From assembly GCA_034359265.1 (NCBI GenBank), contig CP136894.1:30038501-30102500 (forward strand): a stretch of 64,000 nt of DNA, given 5' to 3'. This stretch comes from Canna indica. Taxonomy: Eukaryota > Streptophyta > Magnoliopsida > Zingiberales > Cannaceae. The notes under the pieces were generated by a model. It saw nothing but the letters and a program-made list of their open reading frames with translations. It was not told where the DNA came from and ran no database searches. This document shows, in pieces, positions 1 to 10,163 of the stretch; the first letter of the stretch is position 1, and every line of letters begins with the position of its first letter. The position numbers were made by a program, and so were the translations under genes.

Positions 1-536
1 TATTACATCATTTCAAATTAAAAGATTTAATGAGCTAAGGATGGTCATCAAGCTAGCATTCCTACAATCTCATAAATCAATCAATTTACTTACTATGGTT
101 AGTGTTTTTTCTAAGTATCATCATGCATCTATAGTTTGAACATATTCTATAGAAGTTTCCTTGCTTCTTCTCCCCCTCTCCCTAGGCTGCCTTGTGCAAC
201 TCAAAGATGAGTCGCACGCACAAGGATGAAGGGTTTTAATCCCTCATCTAGTCTTCCATAAAGGCTCTTGACTCACTTGACTCCTACTCAAGACTCGACT
301 AAACCCGAACTCGACTTGAGTTCCGACTCAACCCACAACATGAGTCGATTTAAATTTAATTTAAGGTATGATTGCATAAAAGGAAGGTCAATCACACAAT
401 TAAATTCCCTGCATCAATAGTCGAGTCATACCTTTTCACTCGAGGTGATCTTGAGGCTTGAATCGACTATCCCTGGGTCCAGCGTGCTGCACCAAAATAG
501 ATTTTTATATTAGGAAATTCTTTCTCCAGTCTTACA
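1..536 (+). mobile_element. 3' part of a gypsy-type LTR
   Basis: This segment matches, in the same order, the right end of the LTR at 32589-35111: shared blocks include taccttttcactcgag and gctgcaccaaaata, and both end in cttaca. It enters from outside the window, so the left end is unknown. It shows no coding capacity. Confidence 0.6.
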
Positions 537-618
537 GTAAGGCATCAAATTACGATAGGAAGCATGGAAAATATAAATAAATGAAAAAAAATCACATAAT
601 TAGACCAAATTATGAATA

Positions 619-896
619 GGGAAAAGGTCTAAAATGGTCCTTAAATTTTTTCGGAATTTTCACATTGGTCCCACAACTTTTTTTTCGAGTCGATTGGGTC
701 CCTAAAGATTTGTTTGGTCCCTAGTCGTGACCAATTACCAGGGACAAAAGTGGCACATTTTTTTTAACGGCGGGGTCACAACCAGGGACCAAAGTGACGT
801 TTACAATTCTTTAGAAATCCAATTGACTCGAAAAAAAGTTGTGGGACCAATGTGAAAATTCCGAAAAAGTTTAGGGACCATTTTAGAACTTTTCCC
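619..896. mobile_element. Mutator-type MITE with ~80-bp terminal inverted repeats
   Basis: The left arm (gggaaaaggtctaaaatggt onward) is mirrored by the right arm ending in ccattttagaacttttccc, with ~80 bp of near-perfect inverted repeat. Flanks ttatgaata (610-618) and ttaagaata (897-905) match at 8 of 9 positions, the 9-bp target duplication typical of Mutator-like elements. There is no ORF. It sits just downstream, in transcription sense, of exon 2 of the RPA-like fragment. Confidence 0.75.
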
Positions 897-911
897 TTAA
901 GAATAAAATTC

Positions 912-1403
912 AAAAAATAATAATTTGAACATGCAGCTTTTTCTAAACTCAACAACTTGTTGGACATGACAACTGTTAATGGAGCATTGAATTCGATCAC
1001 CCTGAATCAATAAACAATAAAATGGTATAAGAATAAAATGAATAATTGTTTAAAAATTTATCAAATCGATTTAAACACACAAAAATAAGAAGCTTACATT
1101 TTCATCGATAAACACCATTTCAATAAATTCTTTTGAATTAGAATTATTGAAATTGGGCACTCTCCACAACCGTATGATCTTAACTTTGATCTTCCATATC
1201 TTATGCTGAGAGCCAGCATTGGTTTTGTTGTTGCAACACTTAATGATCCTCCTCTTCATCTCCTCCCCTATGAAACTGTTACATGCACTTGAATCAAGGG
1301 GGAAAAAAGAAAAAAAAGAAGAAGTAATGCCGGGAAATATAAATGTCAACTTTGATGAATAATGTTTGAGAAAAATCGCATGGTTGTAGATCATTTTCTT
1401 CAA
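912..1403 (-). pseudogene. Replication protein A 70-kDa-like (OB-fold/DUF223) gene fragment
   Basis: Exon A (to 1098) encodes IWKIKVKIIRLWRVPNF and EFIEMVFIDEN, then a donor gtaagc. After a short intron, acceptor attcag leads to exon B (from 1001) encoding GDRIQCSINSCHVQQVVEF. Together these resemble the N-terminal OB-fold of plant RPA1 and of RPA-like genes carried by Helitrons. The start is unclear: ATG at 1394, 1403 or 1259 are candidates. A MITE at 619-896 follows exon B and no later exons are seen, so it is a fragment. Minus-strand upstream sequence has a TATA-like run near 1495-1472. Confidence 0.55.
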
Positions 1404-1539
1404 GATAAAATGTGAGATGAAGATGAGAGGGAGAAGAGGAAGTTGTGAGTGTGGTGTGTTTTGATCTATGGAATATAAATAATATGTTTATAAAAATAGT
1501 AACTCTTAAATGAGAAGGTAAATACATGTATAATTTCCA

Positions 1540-3063
1540 AAAACATTCAAAATTAATAAGATAATTAATTAAATTTAAAATTAAGCAGGCATAATCAATA
1601 AGATTTTATATTAATAAAAATCAAAATTAAGCAGACATAATTAATTAATAACGAAATTAAGTAGACATAATTAATTGGATTCGAAAATTAAATAAATGGG
1701 AAATTAATCAAATTAAGCATGCATAAAATGGAGGGAAAACAATGACATGTGTCGCTTCCACGTGTCCATCCAAAACTATATTTTTATAAGATAAGATTAA
1801 TTATGAAAAAAAATAGAGTGATTTTTTTTAATATAAATTTGGTAATTAATATTTAATAATTAATAAGATTATTAAGTAATTAATTTTGAAATGTGTAATT
1901 AATCACAATTAATTGCAATTTCAGAAATAATCATAGTAACTAAGTAAATTAACTTGAAGAAAAGGAAATTTTTATAAATTTCAAAATTAGAAAGTTACGA
2001 ATTTAATTTTAATTAATATAATTAAATAGAGGAAATTAGGAAATCAAGGATAATTAATTGGAATTTAAATCAGCTTTATTTGGTATTTGAAATTTCGAAA
2101 TTTAGAAATAAAATTTGGAAATTGGATATTTTTCTATAATTAATAAGATTCTTAAGTAATTAATTTCAAAATTAATTAGTAAATTTTGATTATTAATTAT
2201 GTAAAATAATAGAGAGAAAAAGAAAATTTATATAAATTTCAAATTTAAAAAATGTTGAAATCTTATATTTTCAAAATTAATAATGTTTGAATAAAAATTT
2301 TATTGATAATTTCATAAATTACATATGATGATTATTTTGGAGGGGACACAAATTAATGCGGAAGCGACACGTGTCTACATGAATATGTGTTTTTTTGTAT
2401 TAAAATTATATTTGAAATTAGCAAATTTTTATTTATTCCCTAAATTCTTATTTTCGAAATTTATTTAAATAATTTTATTAAATGTCAACGTAAATTAATA
2501 AATCATGAATATTTAATTAGAATTTTAAAGAGACCTAGATTAATATGGAAGCGACACGTGTCAATTGTTTTTTTGGAATTAGAATTATTAGAATTACTAA
2601 CTAAAATTATATAATTTTATGGATAAACATTATATAACACAAAAATAAAGTAAATTCTACCAATTAAAATATATTGTATAAGCACAGATAACTTAATTAT
2701 AATTTTTTTAAAAAAATTATATAAATTTTCTTTATAAATAAAAACAAAATAATGTTTCAAAAACATAAAGGAAATAAAAAGTAATTTAATACATAGAAAA
2801 ATTATTTGGTAAATCTATGATTATCATCATAAAATAATATGCTCAAAGAATTAATATAGAAAAATATAAATAATAGAGTAAAATTTATAATTACTAAAGA
2901 GCAAAATGTTAATAACATATAAACATGAAATCAAAATTAATATTTTGCTTTTTATATAATCATACTTTTATTCTAAAATATATTTATTTGTAGTGAGTAA
3001 TTTTTTAATCAAAAATCTAGATTTAAATGATATAATTTATATGTATGGAAAAAAATTAAAGAC

Positions 3064-3101
<38 letters not shown>

Positions 3102-3299
3102 CAACAACCAAAACATACAAAAAAGAAAATATTACAAAAATTGTAATATTTTTATGGATGAATTCAAACATAATATAAAAAATCAAAATAATTTAAAAAA
3201 AAAAAATAATAATTTAAACTACATAAATATAATGTAACAAAATTGAAATAAATTAGAAAATAAATTTTTTAATTATTATGATATACATACATTTAGAAA
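1540..3299. other. AT-rich intergenic sequence with recurring short repeats
   Basis: No gene is visible. The sequence is very AT-rich and built of variants of blocks such as attaatttcaaaatta and aaatcaaggataatta that recur at 4780-5390, 7510-8258 and 14821-15099. CACGTG within a gcgacacgtgtc context occurs at 2368 and 2555, with related copies at 1759 and 4968. A (TA)n microsatellite lies at 3067-3099. Confidence 0.6.
3067..3099. repeat. (TA)n microsatellite
   Basis: An uninterrupted run of about 16 TA units, with no sign that it belongs to a larger element. Confidence 0.9.
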
Positions 3300-4210
3300 T
3301 ATTATAAAAAATAACTCAAGAAATAAAATTTCAAAAACTCACAAACTAATATAAAAATAATTTAATACATTTAAAAAATAATAAATTCAATATTGCAAAT
3401 ATCAAAAATAGATTAATACAAAGTGATAGATGAAACATGTGACTATGTGAGATAGAGAAAGGCATGTGAGAAAAAAAAAAAAAAAAAAACTAAATTCAGA
3501 TTTTAATACATACAAAATTCAACAATTTAACCAAAGCAAAATCAAAAAATAAAAATTCAAAAACTCATAAACTAATATTAAAAAATAATGCAATACTTAA
3601 AAAAGAATAAGTTCGAAATTGTAAATATAAAAAATGGGTTAATATAAAGAGAGATGATACATGTGACTATGTGAGATAGAGAAAGACGTGTGAGAAAAAA
3701 TATAAAAAAGAAAATTCAGATTTTAATACATACAAAATTCAGTAATTTAACCATAGTAAAATCAAAAAATAAAATTTCAAAAACTCATAAACTAATATTA
3801 AAAATTAATGTAATACCTTAAAAAATTAATAAGTTCAAAATTATAAATATCAAAAATGGACTAATATAAAGAGAGAGAGGATACATGTGACTAAGAGAGA
3901 GAGAGAGAGGGAGAGAGAGAAAAGTGAAAACAAGAAAAAATATATATAAATAAAATTCAGTAAAAAATATTGTAAACTCAAAAAATGAAATTTCAAAAAT
4001 ACATAAACTAATATTAAAAATAATTTAATACCTTAAAAAATAATAAATCCAAAACTGTAAATATTAAAAATAGGCTAATACAAAATGAGAGAGGAGACAT
4101 GTGATTATGTGAGATAAAGAAAAGATACGTCAGATAAAAGAGATAGAGAAATGAAAAAGAGAAAAAATATATTAAAAAAACAAAATTTCAAATTCAGTAA
4201 AACTTAGTAC
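3300..4210. repeat. Tandem array, ~220-bp unit, about four copies
   Basis: The block acatgtgactatgtgagata and its variants recurs near 3435, 3659, 3882 and 4097, so the period is about 215-224 bp. Each unit also carries tttcaaaaactcataaact variants. The third unit has expanded a GA microsatellite (3890-3922). No coding potential. Confidence 0.7.
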
Positions 4211-4429
4211 AAAATATAGCAATTCTGATTTTACTTTTTAATATATCCAAAATATGATTTTAAATATGAAACTAAATTATATATATTGGTTACCTTTTAC
4301 TTTGCTCAAATTCTTCCTTCTCTCTCCTCTACAATTTTGTCAACTGATTTGAACAATTTACCTATAAAAAAATCTATTTATAATCACTCAGTTTTAGAAA
4401 AACATCATAATTAAGCATCAGTCTTTGTT

Positions 4430-5000
4430 ACTTCTCCTTGTTGCAGCACTTAATGATCCTCCTCTTTATCTCCTCCCTTATGAATCCGTTGCATGCACTT
4501 GAATCAGAGGGATTAAAAGAAAAAAAGAAGTAATGCTTACATAATATATAGATATATGATACCTGGAAATATAAATGTCAACATTGATGAATAATGCTTG
4601 AGAAAAATTGCCTGGTTGGGAAACATTTTCTTCAAGATAAAATGTGAGATGAAGATGAGAGGGAGAAGAGGAGGTGGTGAGTGTGGTGTGTTTTGATCTA
4701 TGGAATATAAATAATATGTTTATAAAAATAGTAACCATGAGAAGGTAAATAAATGTAATTTTCAAAAAGATTCAAAATTAATAAGATAATTAATTAAATT
4801 CAAAATTAAGCCGATATAATTAATAAGATTCTATATTAATAAAAATCAAAATTAAGTAGACATAATTTATTGGATTCGAAATTAAGTAAACATAATTAAT
4901 TAAATTTGAAAACTAAATAAATGGGAAATTAACCAAATTAAGCAGAAACAATGAGACGTGGAAGCGGCACGTGTCCACCAAAAACTATATTTTATATAAT
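4430..5000 (-). pseudogene. Second, truncated copy of the RPA-like 5' region
   Basis: This repeats 1235-1790 at high identity: the GATCAAAACACACCAC leader, the TATA-like upstream part and the block cacttaatgatcctcctct are shared. The OB-fold exon is cut off at about 4430, so only upstream and leader sequence remain. It also shares the CACGTG-containing tail at 4951-4977. Confidence 0.55.
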
Positions 5001-5204
5001 TTATGATATTTGAAAATTTGAAAATCAAACAATAAAGTATGTTTAATTATTATTAAAAAATTATTCTTATTAATAGAAAATTAAGTATGTTGAATTCTTT
5101 TGAATTAGAACAAATTAATATAAATTTCAAAATTAGGAAATTTATATAAATATCAAATTTATGAAATTTATATAAATATAAAAATTAGGAAAATATAAAT
5201 TTCT

Positions 5205-5393
5205 AAATTGGGAAATTAGGAATTTTGGCATTCATAATTAAACCAACTTTATTTGGAAAATAGTCATAGTTAATTAAAAGAAATTTGAATTTGTAAATTA
5301 AGCATAATGAAATTATTTTTAAAAAAAATCCAAATTTAATAATTAGGAAATTAATATTAATTTTGAAATTAAAAAGTTAGGAATTTAAATTTA
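5205..5393. repeat. ~190-bp direct repeat, left copy
   Basis: The block starting ggaaattaggaatttt and including cataattaaaccaacttt is repeated at 7519-7707 at over 90% identity by eye. The pair brackets the gypsy-type LTR at 5395. Confidence 0.75.
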
Positions 5394-5394
5394 A

Positions 5395-7510
5395 TGGCAC
5401 ACTCTAATTCGACAATGGTGTGATCGGCTAGGGTATACAAGCATACCCTGAAGCCTAACTCAAATCACAAACCACAGAGATAAACCAAACTTTTTATTTT
5501 AACTCCAACCACTAACAAAAGGTTGTAAACAAAATAATTTCATCATTTGTTAAATAAAACGCAGAAACATGAATATTCAACCAAAACAAATTTTAAAGAA
5601 TGTTTGAAATAATAAATGAAATAATAATAATAATAATAATAATAAATCATAAATGAAATAAAAAACAATAAGTCTCGATACAGGACTCTCTTTAAACCTG
5701 ACTACTATCCTAACTCTAACTTCGACTTGTCACGAGGTCAGTCTTGAACCTGCTGCTCCCAGTTGCACTACTCAAACACTCTAGTGTTAGTGTTACCACT
5801 GGTATTGACCTGGTGCTACAAAAAAAACAACAAACAAAAAGATAAGTCCATATTGGACTTAGTGAGTGGCTCTGTCCTGAGCCTACCACAGTCACGGTTA
5901 ATAGTTATATGAAAAGCATAATAATGACATAATAGTTAATTTCTCAATACAATGAATAATTACTTAAGTCCCGAATTAAATCCTTTATCTATGTAATCCA
6001 AAGCAGTCCATATATAACCCATATAGAAAAGAAACCACATATTCACACAAGTATATTTCCAAACAATACGAGTCGGTTACTAGGACATGCCCAGTGAGCT
6101 TCCCGCCCATGATTCCTGATCTAGGCAGACTCTCTAGCCTCAGTAACCCCAAATGGTTGGGAACCCTCGAACCAGTGCTACTTCGGGTCGATCGTCAGTG
6201 TGGCTCACTGACGAGCTTCTCGGTCCACACCTCCTCCGCTGATCGGCCCAACCAAAACCCCATCCCATCCACATATACAAACATGTACAATAAGAAAATA
6301 AATGCATCAACACTATTAGCATTTAATGTAAACCAGTATTTCTACACCATATATTTCAAGTACATGTTTCCTTACAAAAGCACACTTTAAATATCAACTG
6401 ATGAAATATCTGAATGTAGAGATAATACCCGTGACACAACCCTCCCACAGAAGTAATCCCATGATATTCTAATTCATTGAAACTCTACTTAACACAAAAA
6501 AGAAATCATACAAGAGAACACACAATTGTTAAACTGTAAGTGTATCCTAGAGCTTAAGGTGAAACTCTGATCTTTTCCATACTAATACAAATATATCAAC
6601 AGTAGATGCTAATCGAAAATGACAAAAATAAAAAGATTTAGAATGCCACTATTACAACCCAATTAAATCAATGCTTAATTAGTTTCATATCCCATTTTAC
6701 AACTCAATTAAACCAATGTTTAATTGTTTCATATCCCATTTTACAACTCAATTAAATCAATGCTTAATTGTTTCACATCCCTTACCATTTACCTGTACAC
6801 TGCAGCCACAAGAGAAGAAGTCAAATATAGATAAATTTCTATCTTCATCATGCGGCTACAAGAGGAAACCAAACATAGACTAATTCCTTCACCAACCTTA
6901 ATTTCTCATTCACCTAATATTACTACCTAAACACGAGTGCAACTTCTATGGGCAGTCTGCCCATAGAAAACTTATGAACGAGTGGATATGGACTTTACGC
7001 GACTGAATATAGATAGAAAGGGAATGGATATATTCAGCGACTGAATATGAATACAAAGTGAATGGATAGAACATATCTATTTCCTTTCTATTTATATTCG
7101 ATCGTTAAAAGCCTATATCCACTCAGTCCATAGAAACTTATATGAGCAGGCTGCCCATATAAATTTTTTTCCCTAAACACACTAAAGCTTCTCTACTTTC
7201 ACATCCTATTTACCACCTACCTACAGGTTGCAGCCACAAGGAGAAAAGCCTGCGGCATGCAACACTTCAAAATTTCTAGGTTTTCCATTATTAATACATT
7301 CACACAACCAAGAAAATAATTCAATTAATATAAATCAAATTAAAATACACCCAATTGCAGGCGGTCACCACAAAGAGACTAACTTCCATTGCTCAATAAC
7401 GTACACATTGCCCTCAAGAATTAACACAAGAACTAACCCAAGATTCCATCATCAAATTCAAATTCCATTGGAGAGGGGATTCAAAATCCCCAAGAAATCT
7501 ACAATTTCTT
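5395..7510 (+). mobile_element. Gypsy-type LTR, right end uncertain
   Basis: It begins tggcacactc and carries gtgatcggctagggtatac, ttagtgagtggctc and cactgacgagcttc, all found in order in the LTRs at 37526-40982 and (inverted) 25706-27366. No gag or pol is present, so it looks like a solo LTR or fragment. An (AAT)n run lies at 5620-5645. The right border is inferred from the start of the 7519 direct repeat. Confidence 0.5.
6946..7168. mobile_element. Fold-back MITE with palindromic ends
   Basis: The left arm tatgggcagtctgcccata is itself a palindrome and is followed by gagtggatatggac. The right arm is the inverted counterpart (gtccatag, gcaggctgcccatata) with ~90 bp of imperfect pairing overall. 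There is no ORF. Family and target duplication are not clear. Confidence 0.65.
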
Positions 7511-8258
7511 CAAGGAATGGGGAAATTAGGAATTTTCACATTCATAATTAAACCAACTTTATTTGAAAAATAGTCATAGTTAATTAAAAGAAATTTGAAT
7601 TTGTAAATTAAGCATAATGAAATTATTTTTAAAAAAATCCAAATTTAAAAATTAGAAAATTAATATTAATTTCGAAATTAAAAGTTAGGAATTTAAATTT
7701 AATTAATATAATTAAATAAAGACGTCAATTAGAAAATCAAGGATAATTAATTAAAATTTAAATCGGCTTTATTTGAAATTTGTAATTTGGAAATTAAGAT
7801 ATAAGATTTGAAATTAGGAAAATTGAAAATTTGAAATCTCCCTATAAATAATATTCTTAGGTAATTGAGATCAAAATTAATTACTAAGTTTTGATTATTA
7901 ATTATGTAAATTAATAGAGTGAAAAGGAAATTTTTTATAAATTCCAAAATTAGAAAATTAATATAAATTTCAAAATTAGGGAGTTATGAATTTAAATTTA
8001 ATTAATATAATTAAATGAATGCGGAAATTAGGAAATCAATGATAATTTATTGGAATTTAAATCACTTTATTTGATATTTGAAATTTGGAAATAAAGAAAT
8101 AATATTTAAAATTTAAAAATTTGAAAATCGTAAATCTCCTTATAAGAAATAAGATTCTTAATTACTTGATTTTGAAATTAATTTAAATTTTGAAATTTGA
8201 GTAAAATATAAATTTATACAAATTTCAAAATTAAGAATTTAGGAAATTAATATAAATT
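7511..8258. repeat. AT-rich repeat block flanking the LINE
   Basis: It contains the right copy of the 190-bp direct repeat (7519-7707) and two ~290-bp-spaced copies (about 7735 and 8025) of a block with aggaaatcaa, gataattnattggaattta and tttatttgatatttgaaat. The same block recurs after the LINE at 14855 and 14990. No gene is visible. Confidence 0.6.
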
Positions 8259-8274
8259 TCGTAATTTCGAAAAA

Positions 8275-10163
8275 ATGACGAGAATAGTGAGAGAATGGCG
8301 ACCGACGACTGAGTCATCGTTCTTCCCGAGGAATCCTAATGAACCTCCGGACCCAGTGAATTTGAAGAAGACGAGTCTGCTGATGGAGGCAGGATCTTCG
8401 TCGATGGATGATGGCTCCATGAATGGTAGGAGATCAATTGATGGAGTTGCTTCTAGATATGGGGATCGATCGAGATCGGAGGTTAAAAGATCAACTGCTA
8501 TGTTGGCTCCGGTGAAGCTTGATGTGGTTGTTAGAAAGTTGGGAAATGCAATCAATACCCTTGACAATAATGGAAGAAGAATGGCGGCCACTCCTATGGG
8601 TGTACAAGAAGAGATTCGAGGGGATCAGATGGCGGCCCCTTCAAAGGAATCGGAAAGGCCAAAATCGTGGGCTGGTTTGTTTAGGAGGACTATGAAGGAG
8701 GATTGGAGGTTTTCTAAGGAACTGGATGGCAAAATCAAAAGAATACAAGAACTTACAGCTGGTAAAGTGGTGATTGCGGAGGAGGACATTGATAAAGCCA
8801 GAAATGAATGCCGACTTGTATTGTATGGGAAGTTTTTTGGAAGAACGTCGGCTTTAGATCTGGTAAAAAGCATTATGCCCAAACTTTGGAAAATCTCTGG
8901 AAATTGCAAAACCATAGATCTTGTTGCAGGTTACTTTTCCTTTAAATTTGATGAGGAAAAGGACTATTGGAATGTTTACACAGGGGGTCCCTGGTTTTTG
9001 AGGGGCCAATCTCCCTCCTTAGTTCAATGGAGGGAAAATTTTCAACCTATGCATGAAAATATTGATGTAATCCCAGTCTGGATACAAATGCCAGGTTTGC
9101 CACCTGAATTCATGAATCAGGCGATCTTGCCTCAATTAGCTACTGTAGTTGGTAAGCCACTCAAAATAGATGACTACACGAAATATGGAGACAGAGGCAA
9201 ATTTGCCAGAATATGTGTGCTGCTGAATCTAAAAAAGACAATTGAGCAGGGATTTTGGGTGGAAACTAAAAGCATGAATTTTTTTCAATCTATAGCTTAT
9301 GAAAACCTTATTAACATCTATTATATCTGTGGGAGAGTTGGCCATAAAGAAGATATCTATAAATGGAATGAAAAGAAGCAGGATAGTAGTGCTAAGGAGA
9401 GAGCATCGGATGGTGTGAGGGAATGTGAAGATAGAATGCTTGGACCATGGGTTCAAGTATTGAAAAAAACAGAAGAGGACCTAGGGGGAATGCCAATGTG
9501 GAGAACAAGTCCAAAAACAATTTCACTATTTTAAACAACCCCACTTATGAGGAAGGGAGGAAGGAAGCTGGTGAGGAAATTAATGGTGGAAAGATTGAAG
9601 CTTCAAAGGATACTTTAATGAAGATGACAGATGATAACATGAATGGGGAGAAATTAAAGAGTCTATTTGCTACAGCCTTGAAGATAGAGGTTACATCAGA
9701 GAAAAGAGGCAAACCTGAAAAGGGCAAAGAAACTATCAGTGATGGTAAAGTTAGTATGGATGTTGAGATCTTTAACAAGGAAATTAATATGAAGGATATA
9801 GTTTTTGAGGCTAAGGAATCAGATGTTAAAAAGAAAGGTAAGAAAATTGGAGGAATAGATAGTGAGGACCAGTTCAAAATAGTTTCTGAAAGATTATCAA
9901 ATTCTTTAAGGAAAGTCATTGAGAATCAATTTTCCAAGGAGGACATTATGGAAGCCAATTTTGATCCTGAGACTTCAAGGAATTCCATAAAAGCCAAGGC
10001 AAGGAGAGGGGTTAATGATGCTGAGGGATTGGTTAATGTTCCTGTGAACTTAATGTCTGTGAAGGTGAAAAAAAGGAGGTTTAGTAATGACCCCAAGCTG
10101 ATGGGTGAAGAAGGAGATCCTGGTAGTGGGAGTAGCAGTGAGAATGGTAGTTTTCGTTTATAA
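8275..10163 (+). pseudogene. LINE ORF1 (DUF4283 RNA-binding protein), frameshifted
   Basis: The first segment (8275-9534, 419 codons) holds a DUF4283 domain (about 140-270) and the substrate-linked region PVWIQMPGLPPEF. A zinc-knuckle follows at about 347-361 in which two expected Cys are Tyr (YYICGRVGHKEDIY). Reading shifts near an A7 run (about 9467) into a second frame that continues to TAA at 10161-10163. That part is Lys/Glu-rich and ends SGSSSENGSF. The stop directly abuts the ORF2 ATG, which suggests termination-reinitiation in the ancestor. Confidence 0.85.

Noticed and set aside
6094..6390. 98-codon plus-strand ORF
   Set aside because: It lies in the conserved LTR block also present at 38209-38400 and resembles no protein; chance ORF in LTR sequence.
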